Source of the DNA: Phoenix dactylifera
Taxonomy: Eukaryota; Streptophyta; Magnoliopsida; Arecales; Arecaceae
Length of the DNA: 64,000 bases
Assembly: GCF_009389715.1 (NCBI RefSeq)
Contig: NC_052397.1
Location: 11,419,595-11,483,594, forward strand
Direction: 5' to 3'
The position numbers and the translations under genes are program-made. This document shows positions 10,785 to 22,561 of this stretch, one piece after another (positions within the stretch are counted from its first letter, which is position 1; each line of letters starts with the position of its first letter). The notes beneath the pieces are model-generated. The model worked only from the letters and a program-made list of their open reading frames with translations. It did not search any database and was not told the origin of the DNA.

Positions 10785-13534
10785 CCCTCCCGTCCATTAT
10801 TTTTGTCCAAGCTCCATCCAAGAGCTAACAATGTTATGAGAAAAACGATGTGACATGATCTTTTCTTTTATGCTGAGGGAAGACATGTATACAATTTAGT
10901 AAGCTTGTCATTTCAATAAATCCCATCCAATGGACACTTCTAAGTAGATCACACTGCCAACCAAATGGCTGTTAATTGCCTTGTCTAATACTCCGAGGAC
11001 TTTCTTATGCAGAATTTAATTATCTTGTGATGCCAAAACATAGGAACAAAGAGGCCCAACCAACCCCTTCTTCCTTTCACAAGGATGTGACTCGAAAGAG
11101 GACACACAAAATCGCCTTGGACTCCGAGCCGGTGGCTCCAGTTCAAGCACATAAGAACTATTCTCAGCTAAGCCTCCGTAGCTAGAGTCCCAAAGGCTCT
11201 CTTCTAAGGGAGCAGTTGGGCCTCCTCGCCTTTTTCTATGCACCCACCATGCCTGTGTTGTATCATCCTTGCACGCGACCCTTCAAAGCATCCACTCTCT
11301 CTCTCCCCCTGGTGGTGATATTAATGCCTCCGAACACCATCTCTTTGTTTGTTTGTTCCCTTGTTTTCTTGTGAACCGTATGGGCGCCCTTGGTGGAAGA
11401 CTTTTTAGCATGGAGACCAAGAGAGCTTATTTTCCCAAGGTTTGGAAGGTCGAGTCGTCTTGTGATCTCCTTGACTTTTCTTTGGTCCGTAAATTATTGA
11501 AGGCAGGTGGTAGTGCATGGATGGTGAGAAATCCAAGGCTTGTTTTTGGTGGTCATCTGTTGGATTTATTGATGCATGGTGTGAGAGGGGGCATGAAGAG
11601 TACCAATTGGGAAGGGCTCACTGTTGACCTCTGTCCCATAAAATTAATATTTTGGCAGTGATTCCAGAGGTACGGAGAAGTCACGTGAGGCTTTGGAGTT
11701 CTCCCTTTCTCAGTTTCTGAGTCGAGGAATCTCCTTACATACACGTCTAATGTTCCAATCATCAAATCAGAACTCTGTGATAGTATTTATGATGTTTAAC
11801 ATTCTTAGTTTTACCTCATGAAATTCTATCTTATTGTGTTGTTCTTTTAAACAATCTACAGGAGATCCAACAAAAGGGAGCAAAAGTCTTTGATTGACTT
11901 GTTGTAATAAGTTAGAACTTAGAAGAGGAAAATTATCAACTCCAAAACTGATAGCCTAAAAATATTCATATTTGTGGATTGTTATTTAGCTTGTGCTTTT
12001 CCACTATATTTCTTTCATTCTCTAATGTAGTACTGCAAGACTTTGTTATCTTTAAGGTAGTCTTGGTAGGATGAGGAGGGATATTGTTTCTGAAGTTGAA
12101 ATTTAAAATCTAGCGGCGATGCTATCTCTAACATTTGAATTATGAACTTTTCCGAGTAGTAAGAGGAAGAGGTGCCTACAAGCTGAACTAAAATTGATTA
12201 TTAATACATGACATAATTGATATCCAAAAAAAATTAACAATATAATTATTTATATGATCCTCAATGAATTGAATGAAGCTTAGAGTTGCCCATCCAATAA
12301 GAATGTACCATATAGTCCAATTGTAGGGATCTTCTAGAGCCAGAGGTCGAAAAGAATTTGGACTCCAAGCAAATATGCCATTAATAAGTGAATTGATTCA
12401 GTGGAAATAAGCATCGTTCATTTGGCCAAAGGTTCCCAAGGTAATGTTGAACTTATCTAACTCAATCTAATGCCCCTAGCCTTCAAGACATGATTGGAAG
12501 AACATGTGGGACACTCATGTAATAAACTAAAGGCTTGGTATGCACTTTGGTATGAACTCACCCCTTCTTTTGCAACTTTCACGAGTCCCCACCTTGCTAT
12601 CTTTTGGGGAAGGAGATTGAGGACCAATCTTTGCACCCTACAATACCTAGAACTCAATAATGAGAGTTTGCAGACCCTCCATGTGACGTACAACTCTCAA
12701 AAGAACAAAGGTTTTCCCTATCACTCTCATGCCCCAAATGTCACTCCTTCAACATTGGATTCGAGCTTCCTCAGTTAATGGATGAGTAGATCTTTCTGCT
12801 ATCTAAGTTGTTGCCGGACCAAAAGAGTAGTGATCTTATTACAGGAATTTCGCATAAAAAAATTACACAACTTATGTGTAACTTTTCTTGTGCTCTACAG
12901 TGGGCAGCTTATAACTTATAAGATGCCGAGCTGTGGAGTAAAAGGAGAGTGTTATATCATGTATAACTTCTTTGACCGAGCACTTGCTATATTCTCAGAA
13001 CTAAATATCACATCAAATGCAGCAATTAGTATCATATTCTCCCACTCCATATAGCATATTCCAAGCCGCCAATCCAAAACCTACAGGCATAAGTAAATAT
13101 TTAATGGAACAGTTGCACAACTAGGGCTCATGATGTCTGCTGAGAATTCTTTCAGTATGTCTAAAGCATCAAGCTAGCAAGAATTTTTTTTTCATGTTTT
13201 ATCAACCAAGGTTTCTTTTTTAAGATCTTTTTTTTTTCGGATGTCAAAAGAATGCTTAATCTAATACATATATGAACCTTTGAAAAGGCTTCTGCATTAT
13301 CCATGGAGCCCACACATGCTTCCCAAAATTGAATAGACATATTGATTCCCTCAATATTAGGTACCACCATATTGACTTAATAGTAGATCCAAAGTATTGT
13401 GCAACTCTTTTCAATTAGCTAGTGTCTAATGGGCACCAAATCCTAAAATATCTACATGTAACATCAACATATTACTTTTGCTCAAGTAGTCATTGCCTAA
13501 CAGACTCTAGATTCATAGTTATTTAATTTTTTAA
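10785..13534. other. Long intergenic stretch without a supported gene
   Basis: The longest open frame is 11269-11661 (+, 130 codons). It has no motif I recognise, no matching intron or promoter context and ordinary composition, so I do not call it a gene. A TA-rich background and scattered short ORFs on both strands look like chance. I see no tRNA, no transposon domain and no tandem array. Confidence 0.5.
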
Positions 13535-13660
13535 AAAAGTAGAAAAAGAGAAAGCCCGTTCGACATCGGAGGATAAAATTCAAACTAGGTCACTGGTATC
13601 CAATATCTAGTGACTTTACAGACTGAGCCAGTTTGGCATCGAGATCTAAACATATCATGG
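13535..13660 (-). mobile_element. Probable tRNA-derived SINE remnant
   Basis: Read on the minus strand, this contains a tRNA-like 5' region. An A-box-like TGGCTCAGTCTGTAAAG is followed about 35 bp later by CCAGTGACC and a decayed B-box-like AGTTTGAATTT (consensus GGTTCGANTCC), then a T-rich end. This spacing is that of RNA polymerase III promoters in plant SINEs. The B box is clearly degenerate, no target duplication was found, and a chance match is possible. Confidence 0.4.
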
Positions 13661-15604
13661 TGATTTATCATGTTTCATCAATAAAATCAAAAGCAAGGGC
13701 CACATATCCAACATTGGATGTGACTTCCATGTGTCCATCAATTGACATATTTCACCTTCTTCCATTGCTCTTTGCTCCTCATGAGTAACAAGTTTACTGC
13801 ATGAAATCCCTCCCTCCCCCCTATATATCTCTCTCTCTCTCTCTAGATTTGTCTATATGCGTTGGCTTGCGGTTTCGCTTGTGAGGTTGGATGGTTGCTT
13901 CCGTGACACATGTACTGGTTGCTGGCGGGTATCGTGGAGCTGAAGAACAGTGCAAGTGTGCGAACTTAAGCTCGCCAGAGACAAAACACAAACCCCGATT
14001 AACGGCTGTTCCTGCTTGACCTTGAGCTAAGATCCAGCCGTGTTTGGTGGCCCTACGTGGGGGCCACCAGAAAACCCGCAGACGACCTCATGTGCCATGG
14101 TGGGTCCCGTTTTGGCGCCCGCAGCAGCGGTCCACCCTCATATCCGCGTCGGTTTCAAAACGGCTCCGGGAGCCAGGTTGGGGTTAGGTGAGGGTTCACC
14201 GTTTGGGTTAAGACTCCGTGGGATTGGTGATTTGATGTGTGGGACGTTGGGGTGCGTTTTGGGTGCAGGCAGTGAAGTTGCAAGAGGTGTGGTGAGAAAT
14301 TTATGGAACAAGGAACGAGCCTCAAGTTAGGGCTAGAATGGGATTCCAACCAAGCACTTTAATCCAGATCTAATTATGTAGATGTGATGCAATTTGTAGT
14401 TGAGGGTTAGTTGTTCTTTCTAAAACAATAAAAAGAAATTGCTCTTACTAAATAATTCTCAAATCTCACAGTCCCTGAACTTATGGACTAATTATGGAAT
14501 TAATTAATAGAATTCATAAAAAAAATTAAGTAATACAGAGATTAAGAGGTTCGCATCATCAACCAACTTCAATCTCTACTGATTTTTTGCTTTTTCTTCG
14601 CACTTTTCCACTGCTACAACCTATCAGCTGGATAACCAAGGCAAAACATCTGAATAGGATCCAAAGTAATTCCTATTTCAATTTTGTAAGTCACATGATT
14701 ACTAGGTACTTTGAGGGGATTTAGGTGTCCAGATGAGGGCCAAGAATGAGCAAAAACAACGCATGAACCGGAAGTACTGTGCATCTACCACATTACAAAC
14801 AATGAATTCTTGATTTGAGTTTCATATTGCCAATTGCCAAGTATGAATCCATGGCAATGTTGACTGATGGGTCATGTCTTCATTGATTGGTCTAGAGACA
14901 AAGCATCGGGTGGGGCCATGCGGATCTAACGTATCAACCAGTAACTGTTCAATAAATCAACCATCAAAGCATTATTTTGTCACCCCAATCAGACACACTG
15001 GCATTTTTAAGCATCCAATGCTTGGATCTCTGACTTGTGCATTTGAATTGTTTCCGTTGCTATGTCCCACATTTTGACATGCTGCAGCCTAAACATAATC
15101 TATATTGCCTAAAATGAAACTAGAGTTGAATTTATGCAAGATTTTGTTGCTAGTGGTAGTTGTGACATCAAAATGAAACTTACTGTGATGAGCAAAACAC
15201 TTCTATCACCATCACTGTTCGAAACAAATTGTAAGCATATGCCAACCCATAAGTGGTCCAAATGTGCTGCAAGGTAGCTACATTGATGCATCAATCCCCT
15301 TGTTCTCCTTAGCCATCCCTCTGCTTGAACTATTCATTCAGTGAAGACCTGACCTGAAACAACTGAGCACTCACTATTCGCCAGGCACCAATACGTTTGC
15401 ACAAACTATTCCTAACAGGGAGCTCGACAGCACATCCATGCTCCAAACCCGGCCTATCAAACTAAAGAAAATAAATTAGCAATAGCTTCATAGGGACATA
15501 TGCTGAACAAAATTTTTTAGCTGTCAACTGACATGAAAAGGTTACAACTCCGAGGAGAAGTGGATATCCTCGGGATGAAATGCTTTAGACATAAAAACAC
15601 TTAA
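13661..15604. other. Intergenic stretch, simple CT repeat, no supported gene
   Basis: A CT microsatellite lies at about 13826-13845. The ORF at 14040-14330 (+) shows no domain and is not supported. The remainder is ordinary non-coding DNA upstream of the F-box gene. Confidence 0.5.
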
Positions 15605-15798
15605 AGGTGGCAATAGGATAGGATTGGACGGATTGGATCTGAATCGGATACAAAATAAATTAAAAATTTATCAATATTTATTAAATAGATCAAAAATTTA
15701 GATTTAAATCTGACTGCTTTATCAAATAGATAATTTAAATTAGTTTATAATAATTTGATTAAAATTAAGTGGATTAACCGGTTAAGTATTGCCGTCCT
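15605..15798. mobile_element. Candidate MITE, about 194 bp
   Basis: The ends are related inverted repeats: AGGTGGCAATA at the left and TATTGCCGTCCT at the right (reverse complement AGGACGGCAATA). The interior is AT-rich and non-coding. The flanks (AACACTTA and AACATCTA nearby) are similar but do not align cleanly to the inferred ends, so the target duplication is unresolved. Confidence 0.4.
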
Positions 15799-16298
15799 AA
15801 AAACATCTAAAGGAAATGCAATGAAGCCCAAGAGAGTGGTTCATTTTTGAACTCTCACATGCTATGATGCTACATGGAATAGACCACTCAGCTCAACAAT
15901 CCAACGTTAGGGACATCTTGTGAAGAAACAAAATTGTTCACGCCACACTAGCTGGGGCTAGGAGTACCCTTTCCACCCAACTACAAAACAAAATCCCTTT
16001 TCCCCCTCTTAATCTTTCTTTAATCTTTCCAAGAACTTGAAAAAATTACAGACACCAAGGTTACGCATCTCCAGGCCCTTGGAACTTCCCGGTTGGCCCC
16101 ATCTCCTCGTCCCCCAGATACCCTCCCTTGTAACAAATCTACAAAGTATATTTTTCACCGTTTTTAAAGCATGCGCCAATTATTTTATTCCCTTCCAAGT
16201 CAAATCCTCCCAAACTATCCTTTCCTCGATTTCCCCTCCCGTTCCTTAAATATCCCCTCCTCCCCGCCCCTCCCTCCTCCTCTCCCTTCCCAAACTCT

Positions 16299-16384
16299 CC
16301 ATAAGAAAAGCCAAAGATAGATAGAAGCAAACTCTATATTTCTTTCCAATCTCTCCTAAGAGAAGCCAAAGATACATAGAAGAA
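16299..16384 (+). repeat. Short tandem duplication just upstream of the F-box start codon
   Basis: Two imperfect copies of a unit reading GAAGCCAAAGATACATAGAA (first copy AAAGCCAAAGATAGATAGAA), each preceded by a CTCTCC-A-AAG stretch, lie about 53 bp apart in the presumed 5' leader. Confidence 0.7.
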
Positions 16385-16395
16385 GGAGAAGAAGA

Positions 16396-16890
16396 ATGGG
16401 AGTTATGATATTACCGTTGGAGGAGGAGGAGGAGGAGGAGGATAAGAAGAGGAGGAACACGTTTAGCATAAACGATAACGTGGATTTATTGGTGGAGATA
16501 CTGGGGAGGCTGGACGGGAGGTCGCTAGGGGTGGCAGCGTGCGTGTGCAAGCTGTGGAGCAGCGTGTGCCGGAAGGACAGCGTATGGGAGGCGCTGTGCA
16601 ACCGACACGTGGCGGGGGGAGGGGGTGGGCCGGGGACCCGATCCGTGGTGGCGGCCCTGGGCGGGTACCGCCGGCTTTACCGTCTCTGCGTCGGGCCGGT
16701 GCTCGACCGCCTCGCCGGCGGCCCGGGACTGGCCGGGTGGGCCGCCACCCGCGAGGAGGCGGCCCACCTCTCCCTCTCCCTCTCCCTTTCCCTCTCCCTC
16801 TTCTCCATCGACTGCTACGAGCGGCTCGGCGGCCCCCGGCAACGGCCGGCGTCGCTGCTCTTCCTCTGCAAGCCCGTCAACGTGTCGTGA
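16396..16890 (+). CDS. SNE: SNEEZY/SLEEPY2-like F-box protein, 164 residues, intronless
   Basis: F-box proteins of the SLY1/GID2/SNE group are the substrate-binding subunits of SCF E3 ubiquitin ligases that target DELLA repressors in gibberellin signalling. The protein has an acidic N-terminus (residues 9-15) and an F-box at about 27-70 (DNVDLLVEILGRLDGRSL, then VCKLWSSV and DSVWEALC). Next comes a GGF-type region at about 86-107 (ALGGYRRLYRLCVGPVLDRL), then an LSL-type region at about 124-145 ending FSIDCYERL. Length and single-exon structure fit the SNE type (about 155-165 residues). The ATG follows an A/G-rich leader. The coding region is very GC-rich compared with its flanks, as in many monocot genes. 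The Leu-Ser stretch is expanded by a CTCTCC repeat. Assignment to SNE rather than SLY1 rests on remembered similarity of the F-box and GGYRRLY segments. Confidence 0.88.
   Translation: MGVMILPLEEEEEEEDKKRRNTFSINDNVDLLVEILGRLDGRSLGVAACVCKLWSSVCRKDSVWEALCNRHVAGGGGGPGTRSVVAALGGYRRLYRLCVGPVLDRLAGGPGLAGWAATREEAAHLSLSLSLSLSLFSIDCYERLGGPRQRPASLLFLCKPVNVS
16768..16803 (+). repeat. CTCTCC microsatellite encoding a Leu-Ser run in the F-box protein
   Basis: About six hexamer copies encode alternating Leu and Ser at residues 125-135, inside the LSL region that the SLY1/SNE family uses in DELLA recognition. Confidence 0.85.
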
Positions 16891-17044
16891 TATCGGCGGT
16901 CCGGTGTCTCGTGATCGCTCTCGTATGGAGTTGGTGCCCATTGGGCTTTGGGTGGGGTTTTGGACATTGAGGGGGGTGCAGGATAAGTCGGGTGTGCCCT
17001 CGATCCATCATACTGCAATTTTGTTAATTATATTATTGTTTTGA

Positions 17045-18690
17045 TATTAGTATCAGCTAGTATTATAAGAGCAAATAATTATTTAGCTGTCTCCTTTTTT
17101 GTCTTAATATAATCTCTTCTCTTTTTTTGTTCATTGGTTTCTACTTTACAGCCTGCCCTGATGTTTTGCCCACATTTCTCATTCTTCTGCGAAATCTATA
17201 GTTCTTTTTTTACATTTAGCATGGCCTAACCATTTCAGTAGCACCTTTTCAAATAATTTTATGTATAATGAAAACTCTCAACAGTATCAATCCGTCATTT
17301 GAATCCCATTGACCAGCTTCCGCTATGTAAAAGTTCTATGACTGGAATTTTTATACTTCCCAAAGAAAGGAGAAATAAGAGAGGCTAAAAGCTTAAAACC
17401 TTAGATGGGCTCCAAACAAAGCCACGCCAAAGCACTCATGTCCATAACACGTGCAAAGACTCTAGGGCTCTTTAGTCCTCAGTTCGTAGGAGTTTCATCC
17501 CGCTTAAGAAATTGTACTTCTTTTAATGATGATTGAATAAAAACTTCTTGTAACCTTCCTTTACGTGGAATAAGCAAATGTGCAGTATAGTAAGTGGCCC
17601 TAATGTTGCCGTCACCCAGGCTGCCGACTACGTCCCCTCGTGCCAGTGGGAACGAAACTACGGTAGTATGTTGTCTAGGGTCACGGGCATGAATCTGTGA
17701 CTCACGGATCTCTACTGTGTAAACCTAGGTGAAAGAAAGGGTATAGCATAATGAGAAAATATATATCCTCCGGCAAGCTAGAGCTTATTTCATTTTTTTT
17801 TAAATTATTTTATTTATGGATACCCTGTAATAATTTATTCGCCCGATCTATAGCTGAACTGATAGATACACCGCGTGTAGGATATAATTTCTCAAATGTA
17901 AAGGTATAAGAAATTATGTTCGCCACCCACTCAAGACTTGTCCCTTACGCTAATACCACAAGAAAGATTCAAGTGCATGGGGCCATGCAAATTAATTACA
18001 CTGAATACGTGCTCTTAGCATGAGCCAACAAGTAAATGTCAAGTGAATTATCATGTCATTGTGAGATAAAGAATGTGTGCTCCCTACCTTTCCCGAATGT
18101 GATTCCAATTTCCAAGTATTTGTGTTGAATGTGTAACACAACGCAGTGAATCCACACCTAGCTTCCTCTCGTGAAGCTATTTGGCGAAGAGCAGAAAGCT
18201 TACTTAAATTAAATAACATAAAAAAACTTATAGTTATATTATACTTTTTCTTTCGTTTGATAGGAAGTCATTACTGACAGTCCTGATCTGAAAGAATCAT
18301 TGAAGTTGGATAATAGAAAGGATTAAATCTACATAAATGGTTCCTTTTTTTTTTCAACTTCTCTTTCAACTACCAGATCTTATTTATGAATTAAGAATTC
18401 AGGTTAATTGGATTTAATGGAGTTAGAAAGAGTTGTGTGCATGTTAGGATTTAATGGATGACGCAAATTTCCTTGAAAATATATTATATTTAAGTGAACA
18501 GAGAGATGCCACGTCAGTTAAAAGTACCACTTCTTTGCTCGAAATTTTGAGTTTGGGATAGTATTCTCTATGTATTTAGACCTTGATAATTTACCTTAGG
18601 CATCCTAACTCCTCCCTTTCTTTTTCTTAAAAACAAAAAGTTAAAAAATAACCTTAAAGGCTTCTAAACAACAGCAACAACATGTTTTTT
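17045..18690. other. Intergenic stretch downstream of the F-box gene
   Basis: AT-rich DNA containing the presumed 3' untranslated region of the F-box gene in its first few hundred bases (several AATAAT-like signals). A more GC-balanced segment at about 17590-17730 is not recognised. No gene is supported. Confidence 0.5.
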
Positions 18691-19293
18691 TTTTTGAGAC
18701 AGGAGGTGATGCAGAAAGCACCAAGAAAAAGACATTGAGGGGAGAGGCTCACAACCTCTGAACTCTCAAAAGAACCGGAATCACACCACTAAGAAAGCAT
18801 CCCACTTTGAACGAAAATATATTATCTCAGCTCCCCCATTTCTTATTGAAACTTCGTCCTTTTATAGGAAGGAGGCCACGATACAAGGGAATTCAAATTA
18901 GCTAACAACTAACCAGCTGATATCCAGCAACAAGAATTTAAAAATCAAATTCAAATACAACTCAACTAAAACATCAAAAGCGAAAAGAGTTGACTCGGTC
19001 CATGGCAGAGAATTCCAGAATCTTGAGGAGAGATTCTTGTAATTGCTTCTGATTTCCATCAATTCCCCCGTCAGCAAAAAAACTCGGCTCCGACAAGTTA
19101 TACCACTGATATTTCTTATAAAGATCCGGATTGAGACGCCAAACTTCATCTTCTTTCACAAAAGGCCTTTTCACCTATTGGACACATAGGCATCATCCAG
19201 TATCTCTTCAATTTGCTCCTTTGTTGCACGTCGCGTGGGCAATTTGGAAATTGGTAGAGAAACTTCAACACCTTCATGGTGTCCTTTAAACAG

Positions 19294-19304
19294 CTTCAAA
19301 TCTT
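19294..19304. repeat. Target site duplication of the LINE (poly(A) side)
   Basis: CTTCAAATCTT is identical to 19615-19625. The boundary with the poly(A) tail is ambiguous by one or two bases. Confidence 0.85.
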
Positions 19305-19614
19305 TTTTTTTTCTTTTTTTTTTGGTACATCGGCAGCTCCCCCACACCGTGTGTTGGTACAATCCAAGAAGTCAAACAATAAAATAGAATGCAAGGAAGG
19401 CAATACAGAGTAGTAGGTCTTCCAAATAAAATCTCTGGAGTGATGAGCTGCGTAGGACGCCACCCAATCTGCAGCACTATTGGCCTCTCTGAAGACGTGG
19501 GTGACCCGAATACAATGCATTTGCCTCGCAGACGATGGATAGCATGCAACAACTGCATCCTCTGGCAGCAACCCCTGGCCCTATGGTATATACCCTCGAT
19601 CACCATAATGGAAT
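19305..19614 (-). mobile_element. 5'-truncated LINE (RNase H end) with poly(A) tail, 310 bp
   Basis: On the minus strand it encodes the C-terminal RNase H region of a plant LINE: VIEGIYH, then after a frame change VTHVFREANSAADWVASYAA and a terminal FDFLDCTNTRC. A poly(A) tail follows at once (T-run at 19305-19323 on the plus strand). It is bounded by perfect 11-bp direct repeats (CTTCAAATCTT at 19294-19304 and 19615-19625). It sits in the integrase C-terminus of the older chromovirus: removing it and one repeat restores the gypsy reading VNVEDLK-LFKGHH. Confidence 0.88.
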
Positions 19615-19625
19615 CTTCAAATCTT
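19615..19625. repeat. Target site duplication of the LINE (5' side)
   Basis: CTTCAAATCTT is identical to 19294-19304; read on the minus strand it encodes part of the gypsy VEDLK segment. Confidence 0.85.
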
Positions 19626-21300
19626 CAACATTCACAATTAGACTTATCTGCAACTCAAGAGGCAACTCAAGAACATAGGCATTTTCTCCCAAACACGCTG
19701 TAATTTTGAAAGGACTTGCACGACACGGATGAAGCTTCTGGTACGTGTTGGGAGGAAATCTTTCAGGCTAAAGACGTAAAAGAACAAGATCACCCTCCAT
19801 GAACTACACTTTCCTCCTATGTAAATCAGCACGCTGCTTGTAAATATCATTGTTGACTGCTAGACGTCTTCGCACTTCTTCGTGAATGGTCTGGATGTGA
19901 CGAGAAAAGTCTTTGCCACTTTCACTGGGGCGACAGTTGAGTGGAATTCCCATAGCCACTCCAAAAGGAGAAAGACTAGCGGTTCCATTGACAGAACTAT
20001 TATAGGCGAATCTAGCATCGGGTAAGGTTACGTCTCAAGAAGAAAGATGATTGTGTACCAAACAATGCAACAAATTGCTAAGGCTCCTGTTGACAACCTC
20101 CGTTTGGCCGTCCGTCTGAGGGTGGAAGGCGCAAGAAAATTTCAGCCGAGTGCCCAGTTTCGCCTATAAGGTTTTCCCAGAAGTAGCTCATAAACTTTAT
20201 GCCTCTATCGAAGACAATTATCTTAGGTAACTCGTGCATGCGAACTCCTTCACGAAGGAATAGAGTAGTAGCACGTGATGCATTCGAGGATTTAGAATAC
20301 AGCACGAAGTGTGCCATTTTGGAAAACCGGTCAACCATAACAAAAATCGAGTCCTGACCACGAACCGTTTTGGGCAGCCCCAATATGAAATCCATGCTGA
20401 GATCCTCCCACGGGCCATTAGGAAGAGGCAGAGGCGTGTAGAGGCCTGCGTTAGTCTTGCTGCCCTTTTCCAACTGGCATGTGAGATAGAGTTTAATTTC
20501 CTTTGCAGCATCACGTTTAAGTGACGGCCAAAAGAAACGATCTTCTAACATTGCGACTGTTTTATCACGACCAAAATAAAATGGCCAGCCAATCCTCCCC
20601 CATGTATTTCCCTGATAAGATATTGCCGCAATAAAGTGACAGGCATGTACAGTCGTGTTCCTTTAAACAGATAACCATCCTGCGAACAGAAATTCGAATG
20701 ATTTTGAAACTGTCGGTTAGATAACTCCAAAAATATAGACCGAAATAGGGATCTGTTGCATGAATGGACTTGACTACTTCAAAGCTAGTAACCGTTCCAG
20801 ATAAAGTGATGAGGACGTGAGCTTTACGACTCAAAAGCATCTGCCACACGGTTTTCTACCCCAGATTTATGCTTCAATACAAAATTAAATTGCTGCAAGA
20901 AATCCACCCACCGGGCGTGCCTGGCGTTGAGTTTCTTTTGGGAATTTATATGCTTTAGAGAGTTATGATCTGTGAATAACCCAAAACTCAATGTCGTAAG
21001 TAGAATATCTTCTTCATGCATCATTCAGTTTTCAACTAAAAAATGCAATAGGGTGTTCCCTTTGGCTAAGGACTCCTTCAAAATTAGGCAAGCGTAAAAT
21101 TATCAAATACTATAGATATGATTCCTTAATATTATCGCTGTAAATGAGGATTCCTATATCTACGTATGTTAATAGCTCAGGCAGCCTGTCATTAAAAAGA
21201 TTCAAAGCAGTACAAACATGAGAACTTTTCTTTTTGAAGGATGCATCAGTTAGGGTTCCATAACTTAGCTTAGACCATGGACAGGCTGGCTTAAGCAATA

Positions 21301-22340
21301 AAAATCTTGATATTAGTTTTCTACAGTAGAAAATTTGAGGTATCTACTTTTTGATAGATCTAGATTGTTTTTTTTTAAGCACATGGCTCTTTTCTGATAA
21401 TTCATCAAGATCATGCTTACACCCATGGCATCTCATCGCTGTTCTCCTCCTTCGGTGGATGTTATATCATTTAAAACTATTTTGATTATTTTTTAAATCT
21501 TTTCTAATGTGGCATTTAGCTCTTATTTAAGTTAGTAATTTGGCTAACATTTTATTAAGTTATAGATTAAAATGTTGAATAAAAATAGACCTCAAGAAAA
21601 TAAGCATAAATTTTTCAAACTATTGGATGCAAGTATAATTTAAGTTTTTTACTCAGCATGCACTCAAGGACAATTTTGACTTTTTATATAAAATAAACGG
21701 ATTCACTAATACCATTAATTCAAATAAATATAAGTATAAATTTTATAAATTAGTGAGTTTTTGTAATAAACGTAAATCTTCAGAAAGTTTTTATAATTTA
21801 CTCTAAAATCTAAGGCATAAAGGCTGGTTTGCTCATGTTAATTTACTCTAAAATCCAAGGCGTAAAGGGTGGTGTGCTCATATGCCCCAGGCAAATTCGC
21901 AAATATGTGGTACACGAGGAAATAGCATCACCCCAGCATCATGTTAATCTGCAGACCTTTGCTCAATGATATAAAAATTAGGAGCATCATCCTATTGTTA
22001 GACAAAATAATCTGGCCAATATTTCAGCATGCACCATCTGTTGTCTCTATTATGATCTCATTCCACTTTTAATTATGCTAACTAATTCAGTGACCATTTA
22101 ATATACGTAACAAATTAAAAGCAGAAGGCCACGCCACCCTCTCTGACATATCATCCACTGAACAAGTTCTTGTGAATCAAATTCCACATTACAATACATC
22201 TTTTCAGATATGGTAAAATTACTCTTTTCGAGAAAAAAACAGCTAAGCTCCAGCTGTTATTGATCAAATAGCACAAGATATGACTGAAGATAGGGAAGGG
22301 GGGGAGAGAGAGAGTAATGCAAGCAACGCCAATTTTTAGT
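21301..22340. other. AT-rich intergenic stretch, nothing recognised
   Basis: Contains a short AG-rich simple repeat near 22300 and two similar AAATC(T/C)AAGGC(A/G)TAAAG segments at about 21806 and 21852. No gene is supported. Confidence 0.5.
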
Positions 22341-22358
22341 TGGAGCAGAAAGGCACCC

Positions 22359-22364
22359 TTTATT
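22359..22364 (-). terminator. Poly(A) signal of RAMP4
   Basis: AATAAA on the minus strand, about 150 nt after the stop codon. Confidence 0.65.
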
Positions 22365-22514
22365 ATTTCAACTAATCATGATTTAGTCAGAAGGTAAACA
22401 GGACGACATCACAAAGCTTCTCCCTAAAACTTCTCTTTAGATATCGATTCAACATTGGGTTAAAATTTGGACCATCAATCACGAACTTAGCAAGAGTTTT
22501 GTCAGTCATTTGCT

Positions 22515-22561
22515 TCAAGCCATTCCACCGCTCGTAGCTGTCCTGATTATCTGAAATATAG
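22515..22561 (-). CDS. RAMP4: RAMP4 exon 3 (C-terminus and stop)
   Basis: Too short for simple ORF searches (47 nt). The acceptor is GCAG at 22562-22565 on the minus strand. It encodes IFQIIRTATSGGMA and TGA, the conserved family C-terminus, in phase with exon 2 (one base carried over). Confidence 0.9.

Larger units (their letters stand above)
18890..21300 (-). pseudogene. Decayed Ty3/gypsy chromovirus pol (RT end, RNase H, integrase, partial chromodomain)
   Basis: Read on the minus strand from 21300 downwards. There is an RT scrap with YVDIGILIYSDNIKE (about 21130). RNase H follows at 20824-21024 ([18 protein letters not shown], then VENRVADAF). Next are the integrase zinc and core region at 20078-20551 (FFWPSLKRDAAKEI, MDFILGLPKT, IVFDRGIKF). 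The integrase C-terminus is at 19615-19800 (PFKITACLGENAYVLELP), continuing at 19171-19293 after a LINE insertion (LFKGHHEGVEVSLPISKLP). A chromodomain-like tail lies at about 18974-19174 (FVKEDEVWRLNPDLYKKYQ). Frames shift repeatedly and most of RT is missing. No LTR pair was found. Domain order RT-RH-INT with a chromodomain marks a chromovirus. Confidence 0.85.

Noticed and set aside
11269..11661. 130-codon plus-strand ORF
   Set aside because: No recognisable domain, no codon bias or promoter support; within chance for this composition.
14040..14330. 96-codon ORF with Gly/Ala-rich product
   Set aside because: Local GC fluctuation; no family resemblance and no supporting context.
16525..17044. 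Longer overlapping ORFs on both strands at the F-box gene
   Set aside because: Other-frame shadows of the very GC-rich SNE-like coding sequence.
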